A DNA stretch of 64,000 nt from Margaritifera margaritifera (taxonomy: Eukaryota > Mollusca > Bivalvia > Unionida > Margaritiferidae). Position 1 is the stretch's first letter, and every line of letters starts with the position of its first letter. This document shows positions 10,640 to 23,079 of the stretch, piece by piece. The notes beneath the pieces were generated by a model, which saw only the letters and a program-made list of their open reading frames with translations, ran no database searches and had not been told where the DNA came from. A program made the position numbers and the translations under genes. Where the stretch lies: positions 682,001-746,000 of the forward strand of contig JAQPZY010001301.1 in NCBI GenBank assembly GCA_029931535.1. Direction: 5' to 3'.

Positions 10640-11530
10640 AGGTTTCTCTATCTCTTGTATCTTCATCCATATCTGATGGCACATTCGGATCATTTGTCTG
10701 ATACTGAAAGCTATTTATACAGGACACTTTTTGTCGAACTTGGACAAATTTGTTTTGTGGAATTGTTTGATGACGTTATTCTTTTCTTATCAAAAGTAAC
10801 AACGGTCACAGATGATAGCTTATTGGCATCACTTTGTAAACAATCAAATGCCCTTCATCCCAGAATACTTTCTGTCATATTGGGTGAAAGTTTCTTGATT
10901 GTTTTTAAGACATCGTTTCAAGGTTTTAATTTTTTTACTAATTGCGGCCATATTTGATGGATAATGTATATCATGTGTACACGCTTGATGTGACATCATG
11001 CCTAAATATTTACTGTCAACCTGGTTAAAATTTTTTGATGGTGTATTTATACCATTTGTATAGAACTGAAAGCACATTGTGTCAGGATGCCTTCTTTCAT
11101 TTGGTGAAATTCTCTCCTGCCATTTTTGAGAAGCGGTCATTAAAACGCTTTTTGTTTTTAGTAATTGCGGCAATATGTAATGGCAGATCGGCATAATTTT
11201 TATAATATGGCAAGCCCTTTAAGCCAGAATTATTTCTGTTCCATTTGGTTGATTTCTGATGAGCAGTTTTTGAGAAGTCAGCTCAAGATTACTCTATTGT
11301 TTGCAATGGCGACTATATTTGACGATGGAACGTAATATCTTGCATAAAATTAAAATCTCTTTGTGCCAGGATGTTCTCTACCTATTTCAGGTGAAATTAG
11401 GACAGTGGATTTTGAGACGAAGCTTAAAACAGCAAATGTTGACAGATGTCAGATGGCCCATGCTGGATGACATAAGCCAGAAGCAGGATCATACGATACG
11501 GTCACTTAGCCTTATGGCCAGGGGAGCTGA
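10640..11530. repeat. Dispersed mollusc-type repeat, copy 2
   Basis: Contains at least three sub-units of about 200 bp, each starting near CCATATTTGATGG or CAATATGTAATGG and ending near TTTTTGAGAAG. It then runs into AACAGCAAATGTTGACAGATG and CACTTAGCCTTATGGCCAGG. The ORFs across it are incidental. Confidence 0.55.
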
Positions 11531-11584
11531 GAAATTTATTAAGGTCAGCTATTACTGCAAAGCTATCAATATATGAATAAATAC

Positions 11585-11671
11585 CATTAAGTTCTTTTAT
11601 CCTTTGCTCCAAAATGTTCACTGTATTCTCCAATTCGTTCTGTCGAACTTCAGCTGGTGTAGTAAGATGTT
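11585..11671 (-). CDS. Coiled-coil exon B2
   Basis: An 87 bp, 29-codon exon, acceptor ATTACAG, donor AATG|GTATTT, phase 1 on both sides. The product includes EVRQNELENTVNILEQRIK, with a cleaner heptad pattern than B1. It is clearly diverged from B1 yet has the same length and phase, and lies between A2 and A1 in transcription order. Confidence 0.7.
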
Positions 11672-12659
11672 CTGTAATCATGCATATAAATGGGTAATAC
11701 ATTATAGTCCATTCAGCACGGTCTACACTATATACAGTTCCAGTTTTCTTAAAACAAACACTTCAACAAATTAAAATGATAACTACAAACATTGATAACT
11801 CAAAAACCAAGTTTATTTTGAGAAGGTGGATGCATTTTAATTTTAGTTAGATTTATCATTTATAACAAGCAACGGTAAATAAGGAAATTCCTGTACAAAT
11901 CGACCATGTGTGCAAGTTATTGTGGGAAATGTTCTGCATAGCGTTGTTGGTACAACTGGTACAATATTATAGTTACAACAATTCACCCAGAATATCACTG
12001 AAATTTTTTTTAAAAATGTGAACCTAATACCAATTACGCCCAAAATACATTACAGAACAGTACCTATATTGACTTGTAAAGAATAAGATTATTTGTACTG
12101 GAAGTTCCATTGCAGAGGCCATAGTCTGCTAAAAGTCATTCTTCTCACAAACGTTTGCATTGATTTACCTGCTCAAAATAAGTGAGCTATTGTGTTGTCA
12201 AATACTGCTGTTAAGATTGTTAATATGATGAAGTATTTTTTTTCCCTATGTAATGCGTATTCATATTAGAACATGTTGAAATGGACTTTACGTGATAATG
12301 TTTTAGCTCACTGACACTTAAATGCAAGACAAATTGGTAGGTAATACACTGCCACAGTGACACCTGTGTAAGGAGCGCTTTTAGAATTCCCTATTTTTTT
12401 TCTTTATTCTATTTTTGCTACAACCTGGAACTTGTATAACAAGATTTCTTGTTCTTGCAGGCAAAAGGAAATCCAAAAGATAGGATCTGAACCCAAACGT
12501 AAACCTTAAGCAAGGTGTGATGACAGACTGGGGTCAAATTATATGCTCCTACCACTGTTGCGGGTGAAAAGCATGAAAAATGTGCATCACCTTTGGAAAT
12601 GAAGACTATCTCTGACAATATATACCATACACTGACGCCACATTTTAGCGCAAAGACAC

Positions 12660-12850
12660 AGTGACACATATATATCGCAAGTCATACTTATATATCACCA
12701 CAGTTATACCTATATCCTGCGTAAGTGTTACTTATATATCACCACAGTGAGACCTATACCTAATCATGCCCACGATGGTGAGACAATAATACCCATATAT
12801 CATTATGGCTATGCAGGTGATACAATATATGAATATGACCATGCTTAAGA
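12660..12850. repeat. Degenerate minisatellite, module copy 2
   Basis: Imperfect repeats of ACAGTGACACATATATATC / CACAGTTATACCTATATCC, paralogous to 5050-5190 and 25705-25870. Confidence 0.65.
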
Positions 12851-13489
12851 ATATACAACAAAATAAAGTTTGTCATGCAAGTTTCACATGTCGAACATAA
12901 AAATGATTAAAGACTGAGTTTTGTAGCAAACTAAATTTTGAAACAGGAAAACAATGGAGATTATTTTGACTATGCAACACATATCGATCATTATCTACAA
13001 TTTTTATTAAAACTGGTGAAATGGTTTATGAATGGCCATGTTTTATATAATTATTTAAGTCTTTATCTAATTGCTTTAAATGTGTTTGAAAAGTACTATA
13101 GCATCCTTTAGATTTCTTTAGTGTTTTCATATAACCTTTGAATGCATCTATCTATGAGAGTACCCTTTGTTCAATTAACTGGCAGTATTGTTGAATATCA
13201 CTACCATCTGCTTCTGTGTTGTTTCTTATAGTTTGCAATACTTGTATAGCACTAAACAGGGTACTAAGTCTCAATTTAAACAAGTCATGTACCTCTAGAT
13301 ATCTGTTTGTTTTCATAAATCTGTGTTTGTAACTGTATCTGATTCGGTAGATGTATTATAGATCTCACACTATTAAATCCTAATAATGTAGAGTTGTAGT
13401 TGGTTATATACACTGTATAATTGTTTCTCGGAGTTACAAAACTGTAGAGTTATGCTTCTGGCATTCAATAGCTATGCTTTCTTCATTTA

Positions 13490-13822
13490 TGCCATTAGCA
13501 GTCATTCCTCCTTGACCTTTTTATGTGCACTTCAAGAAATATAGAAACTATCAGGTATTGATTTGGCCCTGGATTTATTCTTATTGCTTGTAAAGGAGAA
13601 TATATAGCCTTTTCTGTTGTTATTTTATTTTTTTTTAAATTTGAAATATTGTGATAACGAGCTAATAAAATCTGATCTCTGCAAAGAAATGTATAATTTA
13701 CCGTCTCTGTTATCAAATGGATTCGAAAAATATGTCTTTCTCAGACTGTTTCCACAGTAAAGTAACAATGCTTGTGCTCTACGACATAAGTTATAACAGG
13801 CTTCGGAGTTAGGTACTGTCAT
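13490..13822 (-). pseudogene. Remnant gene in AT-rich insert, unidentified
   Basis: Two overlapping open frames on the minus strand (13822-13625 and 13716-13495) join across a frameshift near the poly-A/T run at 13623-13636. The first begins MTVPNSEACYNLCRRAQ and the second continues with AIRINPGPNQYLIVSIF. I do not recognise the family. It is transcribed in the same direction as the remnant at 13910-14153. Confidence 0.4.
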
Positions 13823-13909
13823 GCTTCCATATTACTAACTTTAAAGGAACCTTGTTAGGATTCTTTATCTATACATACCTGCAACCATTTGTTTGTCTTT
13901 GCTAACTAT

Positions 13910-14153
13910 GATATTAATTCATCGTGAATTATTTCATTATCGCTTTTTGCTTTACATACCATTTCATCAATAGCATTCAACTTACTTATAGCAGAAGTTA
14001 CAGTCTCATCGGAATTTAAAATTAAAGCTTTGGCAACAAGGCTTAGTAAAGTTGCACCAAACCTGTAAAAGCTAAAGTGATAACAAGTCCTGTAATGCCA
14101 GCAACTCTTAAACTAGCATGTGCAACACCGATTCCACCGGAAATACGTGCCAT
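13910..14153 (-). pseudogene. Remnant gene in AT-rich insert, small Gly/Ala-rich hydrophobic protein
   Basis: Starts at an ATG at 14153 with MARISGGIGVAHASLRVAGI and a hydrophobic stretch. A stop and a frame change follow about 35 codons in, and the second frame contains KLNAIDEMVCKAKSDNEI before a stop. A short glycine-rich amphipathic N-terminus would suit a minor structural or membrane-active viral protein, but that is inference only. Confidence 0.35.
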
Positions 14154-15049
14154 ATATGTCTCTATAAAGTTAAAACATTTTACATTCTTTTAGTACATTT
14201 TTCTTACACCTTTATACTGTTATATCTCTTTAATTAAATCATTTTAATTTCATTGATATTCATCATTATAAAATTATTTCATGACCGTTAGGTATTTAAT
14301 GTGCTAGTTAAAAGTTTTAACTTACAGTTAATACATTGTTAGTTAATAGGTTTACTTAATTATTTTCTATGGCAGTATCCCTTGCGTTATTAGATAGTCA
14401 ATAGTAAAATGACTCAAACAGATTGGAATAACAATTGTATTACTTCTCCTATGCCCATCTTAGTTGGACAATCTATTTTAAAATTAAATGTCCTTTTTCA
14501 AAGCACACTGTAACTAACTGTAAGAGTTGAGTTTAGTGCTGCATTGTAAGTAGTGTCAATCATGTTGTTCGTTTTGATTGCCATTTATAACTATAAATGT
14601 AACAAATCTGGCCATGCTTGAACGACTATGCCACAGTATATCTGGAACAGGATATAGTTTTTTTTGACTATTTGAGCATATGGTAGTAGTCTCTACCGTA
14701 AATGGTCCTGTTTTAGTTGTTGGGTATTTTTTATTTTATTTTTTTAATTTTTTTTTTAAATAGCTATAACACATCATACTCCAGTAACAGCAAGTATGCC
14801 AGCTATCAAGTGATAAATGTTGTAGCCTTCAAAAGCAACACACTGTTTGTTACGCTTGCGTGTTGCTTCGCATTTTGTTATATCAATAGCTTCAAATTTC
14901 TTGTGAACGTTATCCAAATTGATGTCTAAGTTCAGCTCAAAGTGGATCGTTTATATGTTGTAACGTTACCTTCTCAGATTAACTTTAACCACCTTTCCTA
15001 TATTTTGGAATGAAATTAAAGTTTTCCTAAACAGTTGTACAAGCCATTT

Positions 15050-15170
15050 TCAAGTTACCCTCAAGTTTTTTTCCAGTTACCTTCAAGTCATTTTCAAGTA
15101 GCGTTCAAGCATTTTGCTGGTTATTTTCAAGTTACATTCGTGTTATTTTTAACTTGCATATATTTAAAAA
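15050..15170. repeat. Short degenerate repeat of TTTCAAGTTAC
   Basis: Six to eight imperfect copies of a roughly 10-14 bp unit (TTTTCAAGTTAC, CTTCAAGTCA, GTTCAAGCAT) in tandem, inside the AT-rich insert. Confidence 0.6.
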
Positions 15171-15269
15171 GGTATTCATATTTGTTGACCTTTTTAACGT
15201 AAATAGGTCCTGATTTTCATCTTTCTTTGTAAAATTAATGTAAAGTTATCAAGTTAACACTTAATGCTG

Positions 15270-15682
15270 AAATTGGTGACGCAAACCTAAAAGATAACAA
15301 CCTATAAAATCATCTAATTATGTTTGCTGTTAAGTAGTCTGCTTTTAACTCTTTATGTAATTCGTTTAAGTTATCAAGTGGAAGAAATTTACTCGTCGAA
15401 GATGTTATTTCTAATATTAATAATCTGACAATGGCTTTGATACTTTAGCTTACCTAGCTGCTACAAAAAATTCATGTTTCTTTATTTGTTTTAAATCCAT
15501 TGTATCCAACTCCTTATTCTTGAAGCTATTACTATTTATTTCATTGTATGTTCCATTTACTATATACATATTTGATTCCTGTTTATATGTTTGATAAATC
15601 CGTCTTCATATATACTACTAACGCCAATATCTAGTTTTGATTCTAAAAAACCTAATTCGTTTTCAAGTTGATTTTGATCCAT
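15270..15682 (-). pseudogene. Remnant gene in AT-rich insert, divergent partner (minus)
   Basis: ATG at 15682-15680. The first 33 or so codons read MDQNQLENELGFLESKLDIG and on, then the frame breaks. Coding-like text continues in other frames (NSFKNKELDTMDLKQIKK, later FLPLDNLNELHKELKADYL). Acidic and lysine-rich with no recognised domain. Its start codon faces that of the plus-strand ORF at 15697. Confidence 0.4.
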
Positions 15683-15696
15683 TTAAATAGTATAAC

Positions 15697-16550
15697 ATGG
15701 CGGAAGATGGTAGTATAGAAGGGCTTGGAAACACCAATCACGATGAAGATGAAAACCCTGTTAAAGAAAATCCAGATATAGAAAATTCTGTTCTGGATAA
15801 TTTACCAAATGATGGATTTAAAATCCCTCAACAAACAGTTCAACAAACAATCATTTCTTGCTGATGAATACTAAGAATTCATCAAATACGGATTAGAAAT
15901 AGAAAAAACACAATATAATCTAAGTAAACCTCATTCATTTTGTTGAGAAGGGAGCATTGTTCTACCAAGACATAGGTATAAATATGATTGAAATTTTTAT
16001 AAGGGTAAACCAACTAAAATATCACCACACTATATGGGTAAACAAGGAGATGGAAGTGCCTGTTCTGTTTGTTATGTTGGACAAAAGAAGGAAATATATG
16101 GAGTTGATCACATAATAATCATACAGTATTTAAACAATCTTCTGGGTAGTCAGCTAGATTTAGTGAGGAAATAGAAATGGATATATTTAAATCAAAAGAA
16201 CCATCGAATAATACAAGATGGCAACCAATAATATTTGCTGTTGTTGAAACAGATTTGATATAATCTTTAAAATAATATAGGAAGGTTTTAATAAGAGAAA
16301 TATTGATTCTAAGAATTAAACTGAAAAAAGTTAAAAATATGTAGCATGTTCTTTTACTAGAGCAGGAAATGTTAATAGATTGATTACAGATTAAGAAGAG
16401 AAAATTAAGAGGATATGTGAATGCTACTGATATTGTAAATACAAAAGTATTATCAATGAAAACAGACCTCGACTTGAATGACAACCTTATTAAGGGAAAG
16501 AAAATTGCTAAAGAAAACGATCCATATGGAAAAAGCTAAATTAAATATAT
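15697..16550 (+). pseudogene. Remnant gene in AT-rich insert, divergent partner (plus)
   Basis: ATG at 15697, open for 54 codons starting MAEDGSIEGLGNTNHDEDEN, then a stop at 15859. Further coding-like pieces follow in other frames: KQGDGSACSVCYVGQKKEIY near 16035-16095, TRWQPIIFAVVETDLI near 16210, and MKTDLDLNDNLIKGKKIAKE near 16457. The last resembles the L-x-L-N-x-N-x-I-x-G type motif of phage and virus fibre-like proteins, from memory and at low certainty. Confidence 0.35.
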
Positions 16551-17379
16551 ATTACAACCTTATGAAAATCAAAGAATACAAATAGTTAGTCTTTTAGCAG
16601 ATATATAAAATAACTTTATATAAAATATTAATACCATGGAAACAAAAATTTAAGAAATTATATTATTATGTGAAAGGTTAAAATGGCTATTCAAAGAAAA
16701 ATGTGTAACAATTACTACTATTTGTACAATAAATAAATAAATATCACACCCCCCTTACATCCACCCCTGCGATATCAAACCTACTAGTGCATTTCAGTTA
16801 AGGTCAGTTAAAACTATTGCAAGTGTATAAAGAGCTATAATAGAAAAATGCAAATAAAGCCATTTATTTGAGATAGCGTTTTCTGTTACTATATGTCACC
16901 CTTTAGGAAGTAGGTGCACTACTTTGACGTATGGGTAATCTATAGGCTCAATATAAAATGACAAGCAAGTAAGAAGGCCAGGTACTGCATGCTGAGCACA
17001 TGGTCGAAACATTGTTGTTAAACATGTGACATTCACTAGCAGATGTAACTTTTAAGACAGCGTGTTGCAGAATGATTTCCATACGTTTTTAATGATTCAT
17101 TAAAGTACAAACAAAATCCATCAAAAGTTTAGGACTTATATTAAAATTTAAAAAAAAAACTGTTGAGAAACATTTTTGAACAGTTTATATGCCTGCAAAC
17201 TTGATCCAAGTGGCATTAACCACATTTTACTCTTTTCATACTTTCTATAGTTTAGACAATCTTCAAACAAAAATATTTAAAATAGAGAGACAGATTTGAT
17301 TAGTTATATATTTACAAATTAAAATCCGAAAAGGTCTGCAAATAATGAGAAACTTAATATAACACTAGACATTAACTAA

Positions 17380-17490
17380 CGTCGTGGTGGAAAAATAATT
17401 GTCCTGCATTAGTGCGAGACCTCACGACCCCTCAATTATTCGTCAGCCACTTTATTAACTCGGCCACGGCCACGGCCATATCTAGTGAAT
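17380..17490 (-). repeat. tRNA-like (SINE-type) head
   Basis: The minus strand reads GGCCGTGGCCGAGTTAATAA, then ATTGAGGGGTCGTGAGGTC and TCGCAC. The spacing and text match a tRNA-Leu/Ser-like A box (TGGCCGAGT) and B box (GGTCTCGCAC from GGTTCGAATCC). No intact cloverleaf is present. It is paralogous to 8325-8395. Confidence 0.5.
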
Positions 17491-17519
17491 ATATGCCTTT
17501 GTATGCATATATTGCATAA
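17437..17519. repeat. Inverted repeat, left arm
   Basis: About 83 bp pairing with 18472-18556 on the opposite strand at roughly 95% identity. The arm includes the tRNA-like A-box region. Confidence 0.75.
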
Positions 17520-18471
17520 CTACACTACAGGATTAAAAAAAGGAGAGAGACAAACAAAAGCAAGAAGCTACAAAGTCATACACCGAAACAGACAAATTAC
17601 TGTACAAAGAAATGAGGGAAAGTTTTTCTTCTCACTAACCATATGTTCAACAGTCACAACAAATGATATAACATACGTAAACATTAGCGCTATATTAACT
17701 ATAATTGCTATATCTTTTTCTAAAAGGAGAATATAGCCTCCTTCTCATGCCTATTCAAACATGAGCAAAGAATGGGACACAGGTGGAAAAACTATATAGC
17801 AGTTTCTTTTGAGTTTTACACAAAAACATTTAACTTGCCTGAACGCAGAACCTGTTCTAACCACCGATCATCGTACATCTTGGGCCTAATCATTGCCAAA
17901 CTCAAACATTTTTTGAGATTTTATTGTCACTCACCTGTCAATTAAATTAACGTGAAATCGCCATCGTGGAGATTTAAACCGGTGAGCAGAGTTTCATTGT
18001 GATGGCTGTCTACTGATTTATCCTTCCAAGTATCACTACACTAATTAGTCATTTTATCTTTAGGCTTTAATGCTGTTGTACACTGAATGCAAGTAACATT
18101 CATCACTGTTTAGAAAATCTCCAGTAAATATCAGAACAAATAAAAATTATTTTCTTAGGGACTAATATAAGAATGCAATGACAGTTCATTGGATAAATTA
18201 GTGCAGTGATAACTAAATGAGATGAGTAAGCTTTCGGATATTTAATACATTTTGCCTTTTCTGTATCATTACCAACTCTAAAGCATAATTGTGAGGTTTG
18301 GTTACATTTGCTCCAGTGTGGTTTGCTCTAGAATTAAATATATCTTACAAGACAGAGGTCATGTGATGTCGTAAGCTGCAGTATTAGATTGAAACACAAG
18401 AAATCACTTTCCATACTTATAACTGAATGAAACTTTCTTGTTATGTTTGGGATAGTTAGAATACATTCATT

Positions 18472-18556
18472 ATATGCAATATATGCATACAAAGGCATAT
18501 ATTCACTAGATATATGGCCGTGGCTGTGGCCGAGTTAATAAAGTGGTTGATGAATA
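18472..18556. repeat. Inverted repeat, right arm
   Basis: Reverse complement of 17437-17519, with a 2 bp insertion and a few substitutions, after a spacer of about 950 bp. Confidence 0.75.
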
Positions 18557-20237
18557 ATAAATTATTATTTCATCTGTAAAGATCAATTTCGCTCAATTTT
18601 AATATATATATATATTTTTAATATTTAGATTATTTGCAAAATTATACAATGTCACCATGTTTGGCCAAAATCTACACCGGAGTAGGAATTTTAGAAGCAG
18701 CATACCTCCAAAAAGCTTAAGATGTTATCTATATTCTCTAAACAAATGTATCTGGAGAAAGTATATCACCTGTGTGCACATAAGAGGAAATATGAGGTCT
18801 TGAGATCTACGAGCCATATCGGAAAATATACAACTAAATAGATATTAGTCGCCTTAACAAGGCTATAAACACTTTGGAATCAAACGAGTTTGATTAAATC
18901 ATTCGTATCTTGATTTCCAATTGTCAGAAGGCATTTACAATGTTGAGGATGATTTATGATACCTTCAGAGTTAACAATTTAATATATTCCTGACCAATAG
19001 CATTTTATGTCATCTTGAACAGAAAAATCAAACTCTTTTCCATAGAATACGGTCCGAAGGTATCTGAGGTCATGATGTTTATCATGACTGACTAAGCATT
19101 ACTCCAATTATGATGCCATTGTCTGGAGAAAGTACCAAGCTCCCATCAATTTGAAGAAAGAGAAACGATCCTAACGTATGTGTCCTGTCCACACTCAAGC
19201 AGTACCCAAATGGGTAAACAAAGCACATTGGATTAACAACATTACAATGTAATTTTACTTGCATTCAACTGAGGTTTTAAATAAATTCAAAGTATGCAAC
19301 CACACGATATATAAATATTTGTATTAGCGTGCATTTTTAATAAAGAAATTGAGTGTAAATCTTTCACTTTCAGACTTTAATAAGTAATAACCTATACTTT
19401 TCAGCATAGGATTCTGGAAATATTTAATGGATTTATTTACTTATTTCATTTACATACATGAAAATATTAGCTATGAAGGCATATAGGATGCCTAAGTATC
19501 GAATCAATTAATTTTTCTCTTTTATTTTATTTATAGGTATCATAATTAGGTTTCTCTTTTCTTTCTTTATTTTTCCACATTTGTGATGAAATCCAATGCA
19601 TTTCTTATAAGACTGTCTTGCTTATGCACTAACTTAGACTTCACATGTCCGCAAATTAGCATAGGTTATGTTACATTTTCTGGAAATACGCACATTTAAA
19701 GAAATAACTGGAATGCCTAATGGAAATGGCCTTTACGGGAACAGGTCAAATCATACCTGTCTGCTTTGTCATCCAAGGTAAAAACCGAGTGGTTGAGATC
19801 AATTTATATTTTATTTTGTTTTTAGCCTTTAATGCTGTTTTCTATTGAATGCAAAACATATTCGTCGCTGCTTAGGAAAAACCCAGAAAAACAACTTAAA
19901 GAAAAAATATGAATGATTTTCTTAGGGACTACACGAGGATGAAATAATAGACGACTGAACCAATCAAACGAGCCGTTTAGTGTAGTAATACCTTCCACCA
20001 CGAAGACTCAGTATGGAGGCAGCATCGAGGGAAATAACTGAAACTGTGATACGCAGAGAAATGAACAAATGGGAGTTTTGTTGTATATATAGCGCAATGT
20101 TACTACCCTCTGCATGATATTTAATACATCCTCTCGAGGGGTGGATGCAGAAACCGTTTTGTAAGGAGATTTGGGCTTGAAAGGGGAAGTTCTTTTAGCA
20201 ATACATGACAGAATTTCTTCCTTTATACACTGACAAG

Positions 20238-20978
20238 TAAGGCTGCAAACTTTACACGTGTAAACGGGTTAGTTTAGTTTATTACTTGTAGATATGCACA
20301 TGACTGTTATTGGCGCAAGAACTACCCATTCAATTTAAATTATATATTTACACATCCCTGCTTAACAGTACTGTTTAGTGTGATATTTCAGTTAATTATT
20401 TTCTTAAAGTATTTTGTAGCTTACGTTACATATCAAGTTGAGTTACTGATAATGCAAATACAATTTTATTTAAAGTATGTTATATTTTCCTTTGCAAAAA
20501 TTGTTTGTTAACAGAAAATTTCGTTAGTAACATTTTATTTTTATAATACACCGTTTCAATTGTGTAGGTCACCACACGGTGTTTTAGTCAAAGTAGAGCA
20601 TACAAACGCATTCCATGCGCGTGTCCACACAATACGTCTGGATGCATAATTTTTAGTCATGTACACGTACGTAGTAGTAGGAAACAATATCACGACGATC
20701 TTAGTTATATTTCCACTAAAATATCAGATATATTCAACAAAGACATATCTTACATACTGAACCCTATCATAATCAGAGGTTTCAGACGTACAGCAAATGA
20801 CACAATTACAAGTTGAACGAGGTACTTTGTGCATATTATATAGCTGTCGGCTGTTCACTAAGCCTAACAGGTAGACATGGGAAAGGTTTTGGTGCTAATA
20901 GTTTCGATTAAATGGCATCGTTTCAGCGATTGTAAACCATATAAACGTTTAGAAGTTTTGGTAAATGCTGCCGCCTTA
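20238..20978. mobile_element. Non-autonomous hAT-like DNA transposon, 741 bp
   Basis: Termini are imperfect inverted repeats: TAAGGCTGCAAACTTTAC at the left and, read inward from the right, TAAGGCGGCAGCATTTAC. Flanks are CTGACAAG (20230-20237) and CTAACAAG (20979-20986), an 8 bp duplication with one mismatch. Module copy 3 at about 27690 lacks the element and continues directly with a sequence like TACTACTTTTACTGG, an empty-site comparison. Eight-bp duplications and a TAGGG-C/TGCA-like terminus are hAT traits. No transposase ORF is present. Confidence 0.65.
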
Positions 20979-22136
20979 CTAACAAGTACTACTTTTACTG
21001 GAAGGGGATAAGTGAGCTGAGCAGGTGTTTAAATCGCTTTTAAATCCACCCCTGCACTACATTCTTGTGCTAAGCCTTAATCCTGCATTTTAGTTCAATT
21101 CGGTTAAAACTATTCCAAGTATAGAAAATCTGCTAGGAAATACTATACATCAAGCCATTTATTCGGGGTATTGTGTGCTGTTGGTAGATGACACTTTTAA
21201 GGAAGTTGGTAGGTAGATAGAATTATGTGACCTATCGGTGATCCATAAAGTGACTCTAAATGATAAACAAGATCGCATGCCACTGAATGTTGAGCCTACG
21301 ATCCAATCACTGCAAAGAAATCTTAACACCAAGGTCACAATGTTCATACAGGAAGTAGCAAAAATAATTGTCTTAGCTTCACGATATTTCATTCCAGTTA
21401 TGAACAAAATCCATCAAGGGGTTTAGGAAAAGAAAACAAATGAAACAACTTTAACCCAACCCTTAGCACAAATTTTATATGACTGTAAACTTGACCCCAG
21501 GGTCAAAATGGCATAGATTTGTAATTATGCATTCCAAGTATGACAAGAATACATCAATGGGCTTAGAAATTATATCCCAATGAAAACTTTAAACAAAACA
21601 CAAATAAACTGTTCATTAAATGTGACTATTTTTCACTTCCCACTAACGTTGTCTCAGAGAAAAGAAAAACCTCGATAAGTGTTCATGGAACATTAAGGGC
21701 CCGCCACATTGACCTGAGCAAGATACTTACATAGTACGTGAAGGGACAAGGGTGATATTATATGCCCCTTCCACATTCACGAAGAGAAAGAAAAACATCC
21801 TGGTCTAAATAACACTGTCTTTGCATGTGGGTATTTCATATACAGCAATTGTAAATAGGATGAGTTGTCATTTTGTTCATGCACTTTTATAATGTGTAAG
21901 GTTGAGTGAGTGTTTAATATTGTGTTAATCATTTAGCTATTTAAGAACCAAGCTAAAAACTCCATTGAAAATCTAATATTGTTCTCAATAAAATGTATTA
22001 TTTTATATCACTTTGTCTCTCTGTGAGGCAGTAATATATTTTACCAGATGAAAATGATGTTAATCTTTTCAGAGCATTTACAGAAAAATTGAAACCTGTA
22101 AGTCAGATTTCTAATTTTAGTATTTAAGCAAATTAC

Positions 22137-22262
22137 CCAATTTCTTCACAGTCTGTTTCAAGAGCTCCTCTTTCTCTCTGATCTGTGAATAGGCACTAGC
22201 AAGTTTCTGCACAAGAATGTTTTTGTCTTTCTCTAAATTCTCTTCTTTACAAACAATTTCAT
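22137..22262 (-). CDS. Coiled-coil cassette exon A2
   Basis: 126 bp, acceptor CATTTTCAG, donor TTGG|GTAATT. Substitutions relative to the array consensus: I3, C5, E8, L10, D13, N15, I16, V18, A22, Y25, Q27, R29, E32, E33, Q37 and V39. It shares EIVCK with A1, so A1 and A2 form an older subgroup. The heptad core is retained. Confidence 0.75.
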
Positions 22263-22471
22263 CTGAAAATGCAAATTCAGGAAAGATTATTAAAATATTC
22301 CCTTTTATATGTAATTGTGAATAATTGCGGCATATCATGAAAACGGTGGAACGCTTTAAAGTAATTGTTAACTTGTTACAGAATCAATTCCAAATATGAC
22401 GACATTTTAAATACTTCACTATTACATGGAGAATGTACTATCTATTTAGAATATCAATGGATGATGTGTAT

Positions 22472-22474
<3 letters not shown>

Positions 22475-22547
<73 letters not shown>
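22475..22547. repeat. (TA)n microsatellite
   Basis: About 72 bp of TA, located just upstream (in transcript sense) of exon A2. Confidence 0.95.
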
Positions 22548-22550
<3 letters not shown>

Positions 22551-23079
22551 AAACGTAATTGTCAAACATTCATTTCTAAATTAACATGATCCCTTCCAAT
22601 TTAATCAGAAAAAATACACAAATATCCCCAAGTGGGCCTGTGATCACCCTCCTGATTGACATCTGACTGAAAATCAGTCTGATGAAAATCGAGATCTACT
22701 AATAATTATTAGATTATAAGTAGACCTGGTCATCACATACTCAAGGTCATATTCTGTTTTATTTGTGATAAACCAATTAAATCACAGATTTTAAATTTCT
22801 AAGAATGGATAAACATCATTTGGAATACATCATTACTAATGATAAATCTCTCTAACAAGAAAAAGAACACTTTATTTGGTAGGCTAATAAAACTAAGTGG
22901 AACCAAGAATTCCAAAGGTCACAACATCTACTTTTATCGGTATCTGACAAATCTCCATTATGTTGCCCAGGGATCTCGATTTCAAACAAATTGCCTTAAA
23001 ACTAAATGCAAGAATAATTTGTCATGAAGTCTTCATCAGTAGAATGCTTTCTGTATATATTTCTTGATTGCTGTTGAAT

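Larger units (their letters stand above)
13045..16740. mobile_element. Decayed gene-dense AT-rich insert of viral-element character
   Basis: About 3.7 kb absent from module copies 1 and 3. It has remnants of at least four short genes on both strands, including two divergent ORFs whose ATGs are only 14 bp apart, a compactness typical of DNA viruses and virus-like transposons and not of the surrounding introns. All reading frames are broken by stops or indels. No terminal inverted repeat was found by eye and no replication gene is recognised, so the class (Polinton-like, adintovirus-like or other) stays open. Confidence 0.45.
10640..22330. repeat. Founder module, copy 2 (exons B2 and A2; C lost; interrupted)
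   Basis: Colinear with modules 1 and 3, but the stretch that should carry exon C is missing between about 12640 and 12660. Two foreign segments interrupt it: 13045-16740 (AT-rich, gene-dense) and 20238-20978 (hAT-like). Removing these restores alignment to modules 1 and 3. Confidence 0.55.

Noticed and set aside
16119..16484. 121-codon hydrophobic minus-strand ORF
   Set aside because: It is antisense to better coding-like pieces on the plus strand, and its hydrophobicity reflects AT-rich antisense text.
17380..17490. Functional tRNA gene
   Set aside because: A and B boxes are recognisable, but the acceptor stem and anticodon arm do not pair and the B box is altered; a SINE head is the better reading.
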